A stretch of DNA of 15,218 nt from an uncultured Clostridia bacterium (GCA_946612575.1 CAMOEU010000007.1:1-15218); one strand, 5' to 3'. Positions 1 through 7,192 are shown, counted from the first letter of the stretch. The notes: generated by a model from the letters alone, not told the origin. Numbers and translations: made by a program.

Positions 1-477
1 TTTTAAAGTTATATCATTTATATGCACAAAAACGATATTTCCTATTTTTACATAAAATGCATTTCCACCAGCGGAAATATCAACATAATTTGAATTTAGA
101 GTTATATTTGTTGCTGATGGATGAATAGAACTAAAGACAGCACTGCTTGAGATTGGATTTGTGCTTCCGTCAACAGGTGTGTTGTCAAGATTAAGTCTGT
201 CATTTGGAATTTTTCCATCTTCCTCCAAGAGTTTGTATGAGTGGAACTGTAGTGTGTTTGCATCGTTGTTTGTGCCTTGACCAAGTTGAACTGCTCCATC
301 AACGGTTGCACGAGCATTTTGTCCGCCAGCAAAACCTGACATTGACAATGCATCGTCCCCGGCTGCACCACCGGTTGTTGTGGCTGCATTCTTACCGATT
401 GCACCGCTTGAAGAATTGTTAAAAATTGATTTTTTCAAATCTTCAAATTCGTCTTCCAAAAAATTTATTTTATCCAT
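1..477 (-). CDS. Phage tail-fibre-like protein with glycine-rich 12-residue repeats (partial, C-terminus off the left edge)
   Basis: The frame reads from an ATG at 477 leftwards without a stop to the window edge, giving 159 residues of an incomplete protein. Residues 1-20 are charged and probably helical. Residues 25-72 form about four 12-residue units of the pattern GAxGxxAxxxxG. There follow the segments VQLGQGTN (63-70), NTLQF (74-78) and IPNDRL (90-95), then VDGSTNPISSSAVFSSI (102-118). Segments of this kind (QLGxGxN..LQF, and PxxGSTNxVxSxxVY) are common in tail-fibre and receptor-binding proteins of phages of Firmicutes, and GGAIGxxA repeats build trimeric beta-rolls or beta-helices. That family link is from memory and not from a search. 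A Shine-Dalgarno AAGGAG ends seven bases before the ATG but lies inside a hairpin. No other phage gene is visible, so it could be a prophage remnant, a domesticated adhesin, or the edge of a prophage to the left. Confidence 0.72.
   Translation of the reverse strand, partial: MDKINFLEDEFEDLKKSIFNNSSSGAIGKNAATTTGGAAGDDALSMSGFAGGQNARATVDGAVQLGQGTNNDANTLQFHSYKLLEEDGKIPNDRLNLDNTPVDGSTNPISSSAVFSSIHPSATNITLNSNYVDISAGGNAFYVKIGNIVFVHINDITLK
262..405 (-). repeat. Four 12-residue coding repeats (GAxGxxAxxxxG)
   Basis: Within the tail-fibre-like gene, residues 25-72 divide into GAIGKNAATTTG, GAAGDDALSMSG, FAGGQNARATVD and GAVQLGQGTNND. The period is exactly 12 residues (36 bases), with G/F at position 1, A at 2, G at 4 in the first three units, and A at 7 in the first three. 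The last unit blends into the QLGxGTN motif. The DNA copies have diverged, so this is a protein-level repeat. The pattern resembles the stacked turns of trimeric fibre beta-rolls. Confidence 0.7.
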
Positions 478-518
478 AAAAAAACTCCTTTTTGAGCAAT
501 CCTACACCCAAAAAGGAG
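478..518 (-). terminator. Terminator-like hairpin overlapping the Shine-Dalgarno of the next gene
   Basis: Read on the minus strand, CTCCTTTTTG (518-509) pairs with CAAAAAGGAG (494-485) across a 14-base loop, and a run of seven T (484-478) follows directly before the ATG at 477. It has the form of an intrinsic terminator for the SH3-like gene that ends at 532. The 3' arm is also the AAGGAG ribosome-binding site of the tail-fibre-like gene, so the stem would block translation as well as transcription. Confidence 0.6.
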
Positions 519-531
519 CATTTTCAATTTT

Positions 532-1161
532 TTATGCCATTTTTTTCTTCTTTTTTCCTTGAATGAAGACCCAAGCAAATGCAATACCCAAAATTGCCAT
601 AACAAGTGTGATGACTGTTATCACAACAGGATTGATTCCATTTGGAGAAACATTTTTTGTTTGCAAAAAACCATAATAAACTTCGTTTTCATAGACAAAG
701 GCGACTGCAGTAAGCTCGGCATTTTTGTCATAACCTTTATATAAGAAAATCTCTTGATTTTTTGAAAGTTTTATTTCTGATTTTGTGTAAAGGTCGTTAT
801 CAAGGAAATAAACAAAGCACTCTTCATTTGTTTTTGCATTGAAATTTGGAATGGAAGTTATTGTTTTTGTCTTTTGACAAATTAGATCAGAAAGAATGTA
901 GCCACTGCCATCAATTTTGTAGAAAACATAATTTCCAGTGACATATTCGACAGGCTCATTCATTGATATTTCAATTTTGACTTCATCTTTGTGTGACAAA
1001 GTTTTTAAAACTGTCGAACTGAAAGCCGCTTCTTCATAGACATTTGCCTTGTTTGCTGTGACAACAAAAGTGAGAGTATCAGCTTCCGCGGTTGCAAAGT
1101 TGACACCAAAAAAACAGAAAAAACTGCAAACAAAAGCAAAAAATAGACATAATTTTTTCAT
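532..1161 (-). CDS. Secreted, C-terminally membrane-anchored SH3-like protein
   Basis: A 209-residue protein with a lipophilic signal peptide (about residues 1-25, ending near ATAEA), an extracytoplasmic region, a transmembrane helix at about 178-200 and a cytoplasmic lysine run (203-207). Residues 33-95 (VTANKANVYEEAAFSSTVLKTL...) look like a bacterial SH3 domain, which in other proteins often binds cell wall. Residues 105-170 may be a second, weaker copy, ending in VYYGFLQTKNV. No catalytic domain is visible, so a wall-facing sensor or adaptor is possible but not shown. The start is the ATG at 1161. It sits only six bases downstream of a -10 element, which implies a leaderless or nearly leaderless mRNA. 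The gene ends before a terminator-like hairpin and is divergent from the cwlD-like gene. The family call is moderate and the function unknown. Confidence 0.75.
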   Translation of the reverse strand: MKKLCLFFAFVCSFFCFFGVNFATAEADTLTFVVTANKANVYEEAAFSSTVLKTLSHKDEVKIEISMNEPVEYVTGNYVFYKIDGSGYILSDLICQKTKTITSIPNFNAKTNEECFVYFLDNDLYTKSEIKLSKNQEIFLYKGYDKNAELTAVAFVYENEVYYGFLQTKNVSPNGINPVVITVITLVMAILGIAFAWVFIQGKKKKKMA

Positions 1162-1167
1162 ATCTCT

Positions 1168-1196
1168 ATTTTAACAATCAAAAAATTCGCTGTCAA
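1168..1196 (-). promoter_or_regulatory. Vegetative-type promoter for the SH3-like gene
   Basis: On the minus strand TTGACA (1196-1191) is followed by 17 bases and TAAAAT (1173-1168), with a TG one base before the -10 (extended -10). The match to the sigma-A consensus is near perfect. Only six bases (AGAGAT) lie between the -10 and the ATG at 1161, so transcription should begin at or within one or two bases of the start codon. Confidence 0.75.
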
Positions 1197-1297
1197 GCAA
1201 ATAAAAAGCATGTTGAAGTTGTGATTTGTGCAAGAATTAAAAAGACATCAAACTTTTATACTCATATTTTTGTTTTGTTTGTGAATAAGATTATCTT

Positions 1298-2002
1298 ATG
1301 AGTGTTTTTGTTTTAAAAAAGAAATTCATAAAAATTTTTGCAATTTGTATTTTTTCTTTTGCAGTGGTTTTGAGTGCGGTTTTTGGAGTGACATTAACAA
1401 ATAGACCAGTCATGAAAAAAATTGTTGTTATTGATGCTGGTCACGGTGGAATTGATGGTGGTGCAAGTGGAAAGACGACTGGCATAAGTGAAAGCGAGTT
1501 GAACTTGAAATTTGCAAAAAAACTTGAATCTCTTTGCAGTGAATTTGGTTTTATCCCAATTTTGACGAGAGAAAATATGGATGGTCTTTATGATGAAACT
1601 GCTCAGAGCAAGAAAAAGAGTGAGATGAAAAATCGAGAGGAAAAGATAAAAAATGCAAATCCAGACCTTGTTTTAAGCATTCATATGAACAGTTTTTCTT
1701 CTTCAAGCACACGGGGAGCACATATTTTTTATGCAAAAGGAAATGAAGGTGGAAAGGCTCTTGCCACAGCTGTTGCAGACAGTCTTTCAACAACCATTGA
1801 ATATGTTCACAAAACACCAAAAGTGGGAGATTATTACATCTTAAATTGCACAGACAAGCCAGCAATTTTGGTGGAGTGTGGATTTTTGTCAAATGAGCAA
1901 GAAGAATTATTACTTCAAGATGATGAGTATGTTGGGAAATTTTGTTATTATCTTCTTTGCGGGGTTTTGAAGTTTTATGCATATCAAAACAAATCAAATT
2001 GA
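1298..2002 (+). CDS. cwlD: N-acetylmuramoyl-L-alanine amidase, CwlD-like (Amidase_3)
   Basis: A zinc amidase of 234 residues that cleaves the bond between N-acetylmuramic acid and the stem peptide of peptidoglycan. A single N-terminal hydrophobic helix (about 10-34) would place the enzyme outside the membrane. The Amidase_3 motifs are in order: DAGHGG with zinc ligand His49, GISESELNL with Glu65, SIHMN with His129, and the catalytic ECGFLSN with Glu193. The single-domain layout and length fit CwlD, which in Bacillus helps make muramic lactam in the spore cortex, and spoIIE lies nearby. A vegetative amidase cannot be excluded. No Shine-Dalgarno precedes the ATG at 1298. Starting instead at Met39 would remove the export helix, so the longer form is preferred. 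A TAAGAT at 1286-1291 lies six bases from the ATG, but no -35 is evident. Confidence 0.85.
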   Translation: MSVFVLKKKFIKIFAICIFSFAVVLSAVFGVTLTNRPVMKKIVVIDAGHGGIDGGASGKTTGISESELNLKFAKKLESLCSEFGFIPILTRENMDGLYDETAQSKKKSEMKNREEKIKNANPDLVLSIHMNSFSSSSTRGAHIFYAKGNEGGKALATAVADSLSTTIEYVHKTPKVGDYYILNCTDKPAILVECGFLSNEQEELLLQDDEYVGKFCYYLLCGVLKFYAYQNKSN

Positions 2003-2008
2003 TTTCGT

Positions 2009-2038
2009 TTGCAAGAAACTCTCCTGTTGTGATAAAAT
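2009..2038 (+). promoter_or_regulatory. Extended -10 promoter for the GT4 glycosyltransferase gene
   Basis: TTGCAA (2009-2014), an 18-base spacer and TAAAAT (2033-2038), with TG at 2030-2031 forming an extended -10. A start about seven bases downstream would fall near 2045, at the edge of the AAGGAG at 2044-2049, leaving a leader of only about 11 bases before the ATG at 2056. Confidence 0.5.
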
Positions 2039-2055
2039 TGATTAAGGAGAGATAT

Positions 2056-3225
2056 ATGCAAAAGAAACTTAAAATTGGTCTTTTTATTGACACATTCTTC
2101 CCTATGGTCGACGGTGTTATTATGGTTGTTGACAACTATGCAAGGAGACTTTCAAAATTTTGTGATGTGACAGTTTTTGCTCCAAAGGGCAGAAAAGAAT
2201 ATGATGACAGCACTTTGCCATACAAAGTGGTTAGGTGCAATAAAAGGATGATCTTACCATTTCTTGACTATGATTTGCCACTTCCAAAAAGTGACAAAAA
2301 TTTTAAGAAAGCACTTGAAGAAGCAAATCTTGATATTGTGCACATTCATTCTCCATTTTCAATTGGAAAGATGGGTGTGAAGTATGCAAAGAAACACAAC
2401 ATTCCTGTTGTTGCAACTCTTCACAGTCAGTTTAAGCAAGACTTCAAAAAAGCAGTCAAACTTAGAGGGCTTACAAACATTATGGTTGCGACAATTATGA
2501 GAACATTCAACAAGTGTGATGAATGCTGGGCGGTGAACAGTGCAATTGCTCAAGTTTTTTCTGAGTATGGTGCAAAGAAATTCCCAGGTGTGCAAAACAA
2601 CGGAACTGATATGGTTTTGTTTGATGATGAAAAACAAATTGAAGCTTTAAAAGAAAAACACAATGTCAAAAAGGATGAAAAAGTTTTCTTGTTTATTGGC
2701 AGACTCACAGTTCTGAAAAACATTTTCTTTATTGCAGATTCTTTAAAGATTTTGAAGGACAGAGGATTTAAATTTAAGATGTTCTATGTCGGCACAGGCA
2801 CTGATGAAGAAAAACTTAAAAAACAAATCAATGATGATGGCTTGACTGATAATGTTATCTTCACAGGAAAGATTACTGACAGAATCGAAATTTCAAAATA
2901 TTATAATATGGCAGATTTGTTCTTGTTTCCATCACTTTATGATGCAAGCAGTTTGGTGCAAATTGAAGCTGCATCACAAAAAACACCAACTGTCTTTTTA
3001 AGAGGTGCAGCTACAGCAGCAACAGTGACTGAAGATGTGAATGGATACATTGCAGAAAACTCAGTGGAAAAATTTGCAGATAAGATTGAAGAAATCTTTA
3101 AAGATGAGAAGAAATATAAACAAATCTGTGAAAATGCCTACAAAGATTTGTATGTTTCTTGGGACAAAGCTGTTGAAAAGGCATATAAAGACTATCTTAG
3201 AGTGATAGAAAACAAAAAAGCATAG
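2056..3225 (+). CDS. GT4-family glycosyltransferase, probable diacylglycerol glucosyltransferase type
   Basis: A 389-residue GT-B fold glycosyltransferase with no transmembrane helix. The N-terminal half has the acceptor-side loop IDTFFPMVDGV (11-21; compare DTFxPxxNGV), then DIVHIHSPF (93-101) and ATLHS (120-124). The C-terminal half has the donor site: IGRLTVLKN (214-222, with Arg216 and Lys221), GTGTDEEKL (246-254), VIFTGKI (267-273) and SSLVQIEAA (298-306, with Glu304 as the conserved EA glutamate). This arrangement is typical of enzymes that add glucose to diacylglycerol or related lipids; the exact substrate is inferred. galU in the same window makes UDP-glucose, a likely donor. The frame is open 38 codons further upstream, inside cwlD, but the ATG at 2056 has AAGGAG six bases away and matches family N-termini. 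Confidence 0.85.
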   Translation: MQKKLKIGLFIDTFFPMVDGVIMVVDNYARRLSKFCDVTVFAPKGRKEYDDSTLPYKVVRCNKRMILPFLDYDLPLPKSDKNFKKALEEANLDIVHIHSPFSIGKMGVKYAKKHNIPVVATLHSQFKQDFKKAVKLRGLTNIMVATIMRTFNKCDECWAVNSAIAQVFSEYGAKKFPGVQNNGTDMVLFDDEKQIEALKEKHNVKKDEKVFLFIGRLTVLKNIFFIADSLKILKDRGFKFKMFYVGTGTDEEKLKKQINDDGLTDNVIFTGKITDRIEISKYYNMADLFLFPSLYDASSLVQIEAASQKTPTVFLRGAATAATVTEDVNGYIAENSVEKFADKIEEIFKDEKKYKQICENAYKDLYVSWDKAVEKAYKDYLRVIENKKA

Positions 3226-3244
3226 AAATATGCTTTTTATTTTT
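3215..3244 (+). terminator. Intrinsic terminator with GAAA loop after the GT4 gene
   Basis: AAAAAGCATA (3215-3224) pairs with TATGCTTTTT (3229-3238) around a GAAA tetraloop, followed by a T-rich tract. The gene's TAG stop (3223-3225) is inside the hairpin. Confidence 0.8.
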
Positions 3245-3260
3245 GCAAAAAAACTTGTTT

Positions 3261-3277
3261 TTCGAGTCAATTTGACA
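3261..3277 (-). promoter_or_regulatory. Possible tandem Spo0A boxes upstream of spoIIE
   Basis: Read on the plus strand, TTCGAGT (3261-3267) and TTTGACA (3271-3277) match the reverse of the 0A box TGTCGAA (TTCGACA) at five and six of seven positions. They are in the same orientation and start ten bases apart, as in tandem 0A boxes. The spoIIE gene of Bacillus is activated by Spo0A. A -10-like TAAAAT lies at 3311-3316. The TTGACA at 3272-3277 has no -10 at the normal 16-18-base spacing. This is an inference from short motifs. Confidence 0.35.
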
Positions 3278-3335
3278 AATTTCTCTTAAAAAATTCTTTC
3301 TTATATTTTCTAAAATAGATTGAAAGAAGGTTTTT

Positions 3336-5630
3336 ATGAGAAAAAATACAAACAAATATTTGCTTTACATTCTAAAATTTTTTATTTTTTCGCTCTTGTT
3401 TTTTGTTTTGTTTAATGCAGGGATAAACAATCTTGTTTTTCCGTTTGCAATTGCAATGTTTTATGCTCTTGCTTGGGCAAATCAAAAAATTTGGCTTTTG
3501 GTGCCTGCATATATTGTTGGGGGAGTGTGTCACAGCCCAACAATGGAATTTTCAATTGTTTTGCTTGTAAACATTTTTTGTCTAATTTTGCCATATATTT
3601 TTCACATTTTGGCAAAAAAGAGTTTCAAAAAGTGGGAATTTTACATTTATATTGTCTTGGGACAAACGGCAAATTTAGTTTTCAAAATTCTATCTGGGCA
3701 GTTTTTTGTTTATGGGATAGTTGAAATCGCAATAAGCCTGGTGTTTATGTTTGTGTGCATAAATGTTTTTGAAGCGATAATAATCAGAGGATTCACAAAC
3801 AAATTGACAAATCTTGAGATTGTGAGTTTGTTTGTCATTATTGCGGCAATCGCAAGTGGACTGTGTGTGATAAACATTGAAAAATTCAGTTTTTTGAAAC
3901 TTTTTGTATGTTTTGTGATTTTGATTTTTGCATATTGCTCGACACCAACACTCACACTGCTTGTCGCTGCAGTTTCCGGTCTTGGTGCTCTTATGTCAAC
4001 AAACAATCCACTCTTTTTTGCACCGTTTATGATGTGGGCTGTTTTTGCACTTATTTTCAAAATGAGATTAAAAATTTTTATGACAGTCTCTCTGCTTGCG
4101 GCTGAAGTGGTTTGTGGGTTTTATTTTTGCTTATATTCGTCGTATGGTATTATCGAAATTTTACCAAATTTGATTTCGTGTGCAGTTTTTTTGTGTTTTC
4201 CAAAGAGTTTTTGCAACGAAATTTCTGCAATTTTCAATCTTTCAAAAGACCGAATTGCAATGAAAAATGTCGCAAACAGAAACAGAGAAATCTTACACAA
4301 GAGACTTGGTAATTTGGGCGAAGTCTTCAATGAGATGAATATTATATACAGAAATATGCTCAAAAGAGGAATGTCTCTTGAGGAAGTTAAAACACTGCTT
4401 AAACAAGAAATTTCAAGCAAGATTTGTTCGTTTTGTCCAGAGAGAAATCACTGTCACAGAACTTTTGCTGAGGATACCAAAAAAGTTTTTGATGAGCTTA
4501 TAACAATCTCGTTTGAAAAAGGCAAAGCGACACTACTTGACATTCCTTCATATCTCACTTCAAGATGCAAACAGACAAATTCGATTTTGGGGAGTGTAAA
4601 CACACTTACTGGACAATACAAAAAATATATGAATATGGTTAAGGATGTTGACACAAGCAAACTCATTATTGCAGACCAACTTCTTGGGGTTTCAAAAGTT
4701 ATGACTTCGCTTTCACGGGATGTGGAAACAAACATTTCATTTGACACGGTCAGGGAAAACAAAATTTTGGACGAACTTGCATATTTCAACATCATCTGTA
4801 TTGATGCTGTTGTTTTTGAAAAAGATGTTTGGACAATGGAAGTTTCGCTTGTTGTGAAAAATGAAGATGTTGCAAAACCTAAAATAGTTGATTCCGTAAG
4901 CAAAATTTGCGGAAAAAAGATGTCTGTTTATGAAATGTTTCCATCAAACAGACCAGGTTATACTGTCATCAACTTGCAGACTGCTCCAAAATTTGATTGC
5001 ATTTTTGGAGTTAGCCAAAAAACAAAAAACGGCTCAAAAGTTAGTGGTGACACATACAGCATTGTCAAACTTGACGGAAACAAAATTTTGTTTGCAATAA
5101 ACGATGGTATGGGAAGTGGAGAAAGGGCAAAAGATCAAAGCGAACTTTCTATTTCACTTGTTGAAAATTTTTATAAGGCAGGATTTGATAATGAAATTAT
5201 ATTATCTTCGGTAAACAAGCTTCTTTCACTGTATAAAGAAGAGATTTTTTCAGCTCTTGATATTTGTATTATTGATCAAAAGGATGGAATTGCGGATTTT
5301 ATCAAAATGGCAAGTCCAAATTCATTTATATTAAATGAGGATGAGTGCAAAACAATTGAAGCGGGTGCTTTGCCACTTGGGATTGTCGAGCAAAGCAAAC
5401 CAAACATTTCAAAAAATGTGGTTTGTGCAAAAGACTTTGTTGTTATGGTTTCGGATGGTGTTGCAGACAGTTTTGAGAGTGTTGTTTTGCTTAAAGAGGT
5501 GATAAAGTCAATCAAAACAAAAAATCCACAAGAGTTTGCAGATGAACTTATTGAAAGAGCTCTTTCAAACAACAATGGTTATGCTGTTGATGACATGACT
5601 GTGGTCGTGGTTAAGGTGTTAAATTTTTGA
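3336..5630 (+). CDS. spoIIE: Stage II sporulation protein E (PP2C-type phosphatase)
   Basis: A 764-residue protein with the three-part SpoIIE layout. Residues 10-290 are a run of hydrophobic segments (about ten membrane helices). The central region carries CSFCPERNHC (Cys364, 367, 373) and a later Cys411, a cysteine pattern usual in SpoIIE. The C-terminal PP2C domain (about 555-764) has SGDTY (Asp572), INDGMGSGE (Asp590), MVSDGVADSF (Asp707) and DDMTVVVVK (Asp752/753), the metal-binding acidic set. In spore-formers the enzyme dephosphorylates SpoIIAA so that sigma-F becomes active in the forespore, and it also acts at the asymmetric septum. The start ATG at 3336 has GAAGG six bases upstream. 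Length is slightly below the Bacillus protein (over 800). tilS follows, as near spoIIE in Bacillus. The call is secure and implies a sporulating lineage. Confidence 0.93.
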   Translation: MRKNTNKYLLYILKFFIFSLLFFVLFNAGINNLVFPFAIAMFYALAWANQKIWLLVPAYIVGGVCHSPTMEFSIVLLVNIFCLILPYIFHILAKKSFKKWEFYIYIVLGQTANLVFKILSGQFFVYGIVEIAISLVFMFVCINVFEAIIIRGFTNKLTNLEIVSLFVIIAAIASGLCVINIEKFSFLKLFVCFVILIFAYCSTPTLTLLVAAVSGLGALMSTNNPLFFAPFMMWAVFALIFKMRLKIFMTVSLLAAEVVCGFYFCLYSSYGIIEILPNLISCAVFLCFPKSFCNEISAIFNLSKDRIAMKNVANRNREILHKRLGNLGEVFNEMNIIYRNMLKRGMSLEEVKTLLKQEISSKICSFCPERNHCHRTFAEDTKKVFDELITISFEKGKATLLDIPSYLTSRCKQTNSILGSVNTLTGQYKKYMNMVKDVDTSKLIIADQLLGVSKVMTSLSRDVETNISFDTVRENKILDELAYFNIICIDAVVFEKDVWTMEVSLVVKNEDVAKPKIVDSVSKICGKKMSVYEMFPSNRPGYTVINLQTAPKFDCIFGVSQKTKNGSKVSGDTYSIVKLDGNKILFAINDGMGSGERAKDQSELSISLVENFYKAGFDNEIILSSVNKLLSLYKEEIFSALDICIIDQKDGIADFIKMASPNSFILNEDECKTIEAGALPLGIVEQSKPNISKNVVCAKDFVVMVSDGVADSFESVVLLKEVIKSIKTKNPQEFADELIERALSNNNGYAVDDMTVVVVKVLNF

Positions 5631-5641
5631 TTTTTTATAAA

Positions 5642-5673
5642 TTTTTCAAAATTTTGGTCAAATTTTTGAAAAA
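5642..5673 (+). terminator. A/T-only hairpin after spoIIE, weak terminator candidate
   Basis: TTTTTCAAAA (5642-5651) pairs with TTTTGAAAAA (5664-5673), and TTT/AAA inside the loop extends it, so almost the whole segment is palindromic. It lies just after the spoIIE stop but has almost no G-C pairs and is followed by AAAG rather than a T-run, so its strength as a terminator is doubtful. Confidence 0.3.
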
Positions 5674-5718
5674 AAGTTGATTTTTAGGTGCATTTTTGAT
5701 GTTTTTGAGTTTTTGCTA

Positions 5719-5747
5719 TTGTCTTTAATTCAATTTGATGGTATAAT
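5719..5747 (+). promoter_or_regulatory. Consensus promoter for tilS
   Basis: TTGTCT (5719-5724), a 17-base spacer and a perfect TATAAT (5742-5747) preceded by TGG (extended -10). The predicted start near 5754 leaves about a 19-base leader with AAGGTG at 5763-5768 before the ATG at 5773. Confidence 0.8.
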
Positions 5748-5772
5748 TAAACCATAAAAAACAAGGTGAATT

Positions 5773-7119
5773 ATGGACAAAATTTTAGACTTTATCAAAA
5801 AACATAAACTTATTCGTTCGGGTCAAGTTATTGGAGTTGGAGTGTCAGGCGGCATTGACTCTATGTGTCTTTTGCATTTTCTAAACGAACACAAACAAGA
5901 CCTTGACATTGATGTTGTTGCGATTCATATCAATCACGGAATTAGAGAAGAAAGTGATGATGAAGCAAGATTTGTTTTGGAAAAATGCAGAGAAATGGGA
6001 GTTAGGGCATACAAATTTACGATTGACTCTCCAAAAATTGCAAAGGAAAAGAAGATAAGCATCGAAACTGCAGCAAGAGAAGGCAGATATGGTGTTTTTG
6101 AAAGTTTGATTTCAAGAGATGTTGTGGACAAAATTGCACTTGCTCATCATCAAAGTGATCAAGCAGAAACAATTTTGATGCACATTTTCCGTGGTTGCGG
6201 TGTTTCTGGTGCAAAAGGAATGGACCCAGTTAGAGACAAAATATACATCAGACCAATGCTTCCAGTTTCAAAACAGGAGATTGAAGATTATGCTTCACTA
6301 AACAACATTGACTATGTTGAGGACCAAAGCAACAATGACATTTCTTATGCAAGAAATTATGTTAGAAATGTTGTTATGAAAGACATTTTGAAAAAATGGC
6401 CAAATGCGATTGAGGCGATAAACAATTTTGCACTTGCTGTCAGCGAAGATGATGAATTTATCAAAAGTCAAATGGATATAAATTCGCTTATTGTCGATGA
6501 CAAGGTTGTGCAAATGCCTTGCAGCTATTTTTATAGAAGCAGTTCAATTTACAGCAGAATGACTTTCAAAGCACTTTCGCTTATCGGAGTAAACAAGGAT
6601 ATTGAGAAAAAACATATTGAAATGGTCAGAGACCTTGCAGTCAATATGGAAAATGGAAAAATGATAAACTTGCCTTTTGATGTGACTGTTAGCAAAGAAT
6701 ATGATTATTTGACATTTAAAAACACATATGTTGAAAAACCAGAACTTGATAGACCTCTTAAGGTGGAAAATTTTGATGTGGCATTTGGAGTTGTTTCAAT
6801 AAAAAGAGCAAAAACAGAGCAAATTGCCAGAAACAAATCAAAAGCACTTTTCTTTGACGGTAAAAAAGTGCCAAAAGATGCCAAGTGGAGATATAGAGAA
6901 GACGGTGACATATTTGAAAAATTTGGTGGCGGAACAAAAAAACTCAAGTCATATCTTATTGACAAAAAAGTGCCAGTAAGACTGAGAGATTTCATCCCTG
7001 TGCTTGCAAGTGGAAACGAAGTGTTTGTTATTGCAGGCATTGAAGTGAGCGAAAAAGTCAGAGTTGATGAAGGTGCAACAACTTGTCTTAAACTTACCAT
7101 AGAAAAGAAAGAAGATTAG
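5773..7119 (+). CDS. tilS: tRNA(Ile)-lysidine synthase
   Basis: This 448-residue PP-loop ATPase attaches lysine to C34 of the CAU-anticodon tRNA-Ile so that it reads AUA; it is normally essential. The N-terminal domain has the ATP P-loop SGGIDS (25-30), HINHGIREES (52-61) and AHHQSDQAET (124-133) followed by RGCGVSGAKGM, all typical of TilS. The C-terminal substrate-binding domain (about 365-440) shows WRYREDGD, GGGTKKLKSYLIDKKVP and RDFIPVL. Length fits two-domain TilS proteins of Firmicutes. The ATG at 5773 has AAGGTG four bases upstream. In Bacillus tilS lies near spoIIE and before hprT-ftsH; here spoIIE is directly upstream but hprT and ftsH do not follow. Confidence 0.95.
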   Translation: MDKILDFIKKHKLIRSGQVIGVGVSGGIDSMCLLHFLNEHKQDLDIDVVAIHINHGIREESDDEARFVLEKCREMGVRAYKFTIDSPKIAKEKKISIETAAREGRYGVFESLISRDVVDKIALAHHQSDQAETILMHIFRGCGVSGAKGMDPVRDKIYIRPMLPVSKQEIEDYASLNNIDYVEDQSNNDISYARNYVRNVVMKDILKKWPNAIEAINNFALAVSEDDEFIKSQMDINSLIVDDKVVQMPCSYFYRSSSIYSRMTFKALSLIGVNKDIEKKHIEMVRDLAVNMENGKMINLPFDVTVSKEYDYLTFKNTYVEKPELDRPLKVENFDVAFGVVSIKRAKTEQIARNKSKALFFDGKKVPKDAKWRYREDGDIFEKFGGGTKKLKSYLIDKKVPVRLRDFIPVLASGNEVFVIAGIEVSEKVRVDEGATTCLKLTIEKKED

Positions 7120-7132
7120 TTCTTCTTTTTTT
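7108..7132 (+). terminator. Intrinsic terminator overlapping the tilS stop
   Basis: AAAGAAGA (7108-7115) pairs with TCTTCTTT (7121-7128) and a T-run reaches 7132. The TAG stop of tilS (7117-7119) is in the five-base loop. The stem has few G-C pairs, so strength is moderate. Confidence 0.55.
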
Positions 7133-7141
7133 GATTTTCTT

Positions 7142-7170
7142 TTCTTTTTATTTGGAAATGGTGGTATAAT
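7142..7170 (+). promoter_or_regulatory. Extended -10 promoter for the degV-family gene
   Basis: A perfect TATAAT (7165-7170) is preceded by TGG (TG at 7162-7163). The -35 region at 17-base spacing (TTCTTT, 7142-7147) is poor, as is common with extended -10 promoters. The predicted start near 7177 gives a leader of about 16 bases that begins just before AAGGAG at 7179-7184. Confidence 0.65.
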
Positions 7171-7192
7171 AAATTGTGAAGGAGATAAGGAT

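Noticed and set aside
102..404. Minus-strand frame of 100 residues rich in Q and M
   Set aside because: It is an out-of-frame shadow of the partial tail-fibre-like gene, which has a Shine-Dalgarno, a consistent repeat and recognisable motifs in its own frame.
1942..2055. 38-codon upstream extension of the GT4 gene
   Set aside because: It lies inside the cwlD-like gene, has no ribosome site, and the ATG at 2056 has a good AAGGAG and the family N-terminus.
1551..2135. Minus-strand open frame of 194 residues opposite the cwlD-like and GT4 genes
   Set aside because: Its composition (many C, H, L, F) is that of an antisense shadow, and the plus strand carries two convincing enzymes across the same bases.
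3272..3277. Perfect TTGACA upstream of spoIIE as a normal -35 element
   Set aside because: No -10-like hexamer occurs at 16-18 bases. The nearest (TATATT, TAAAAT) are 24 and 33 bases away, so it is better explained as part of a possible 0A box.
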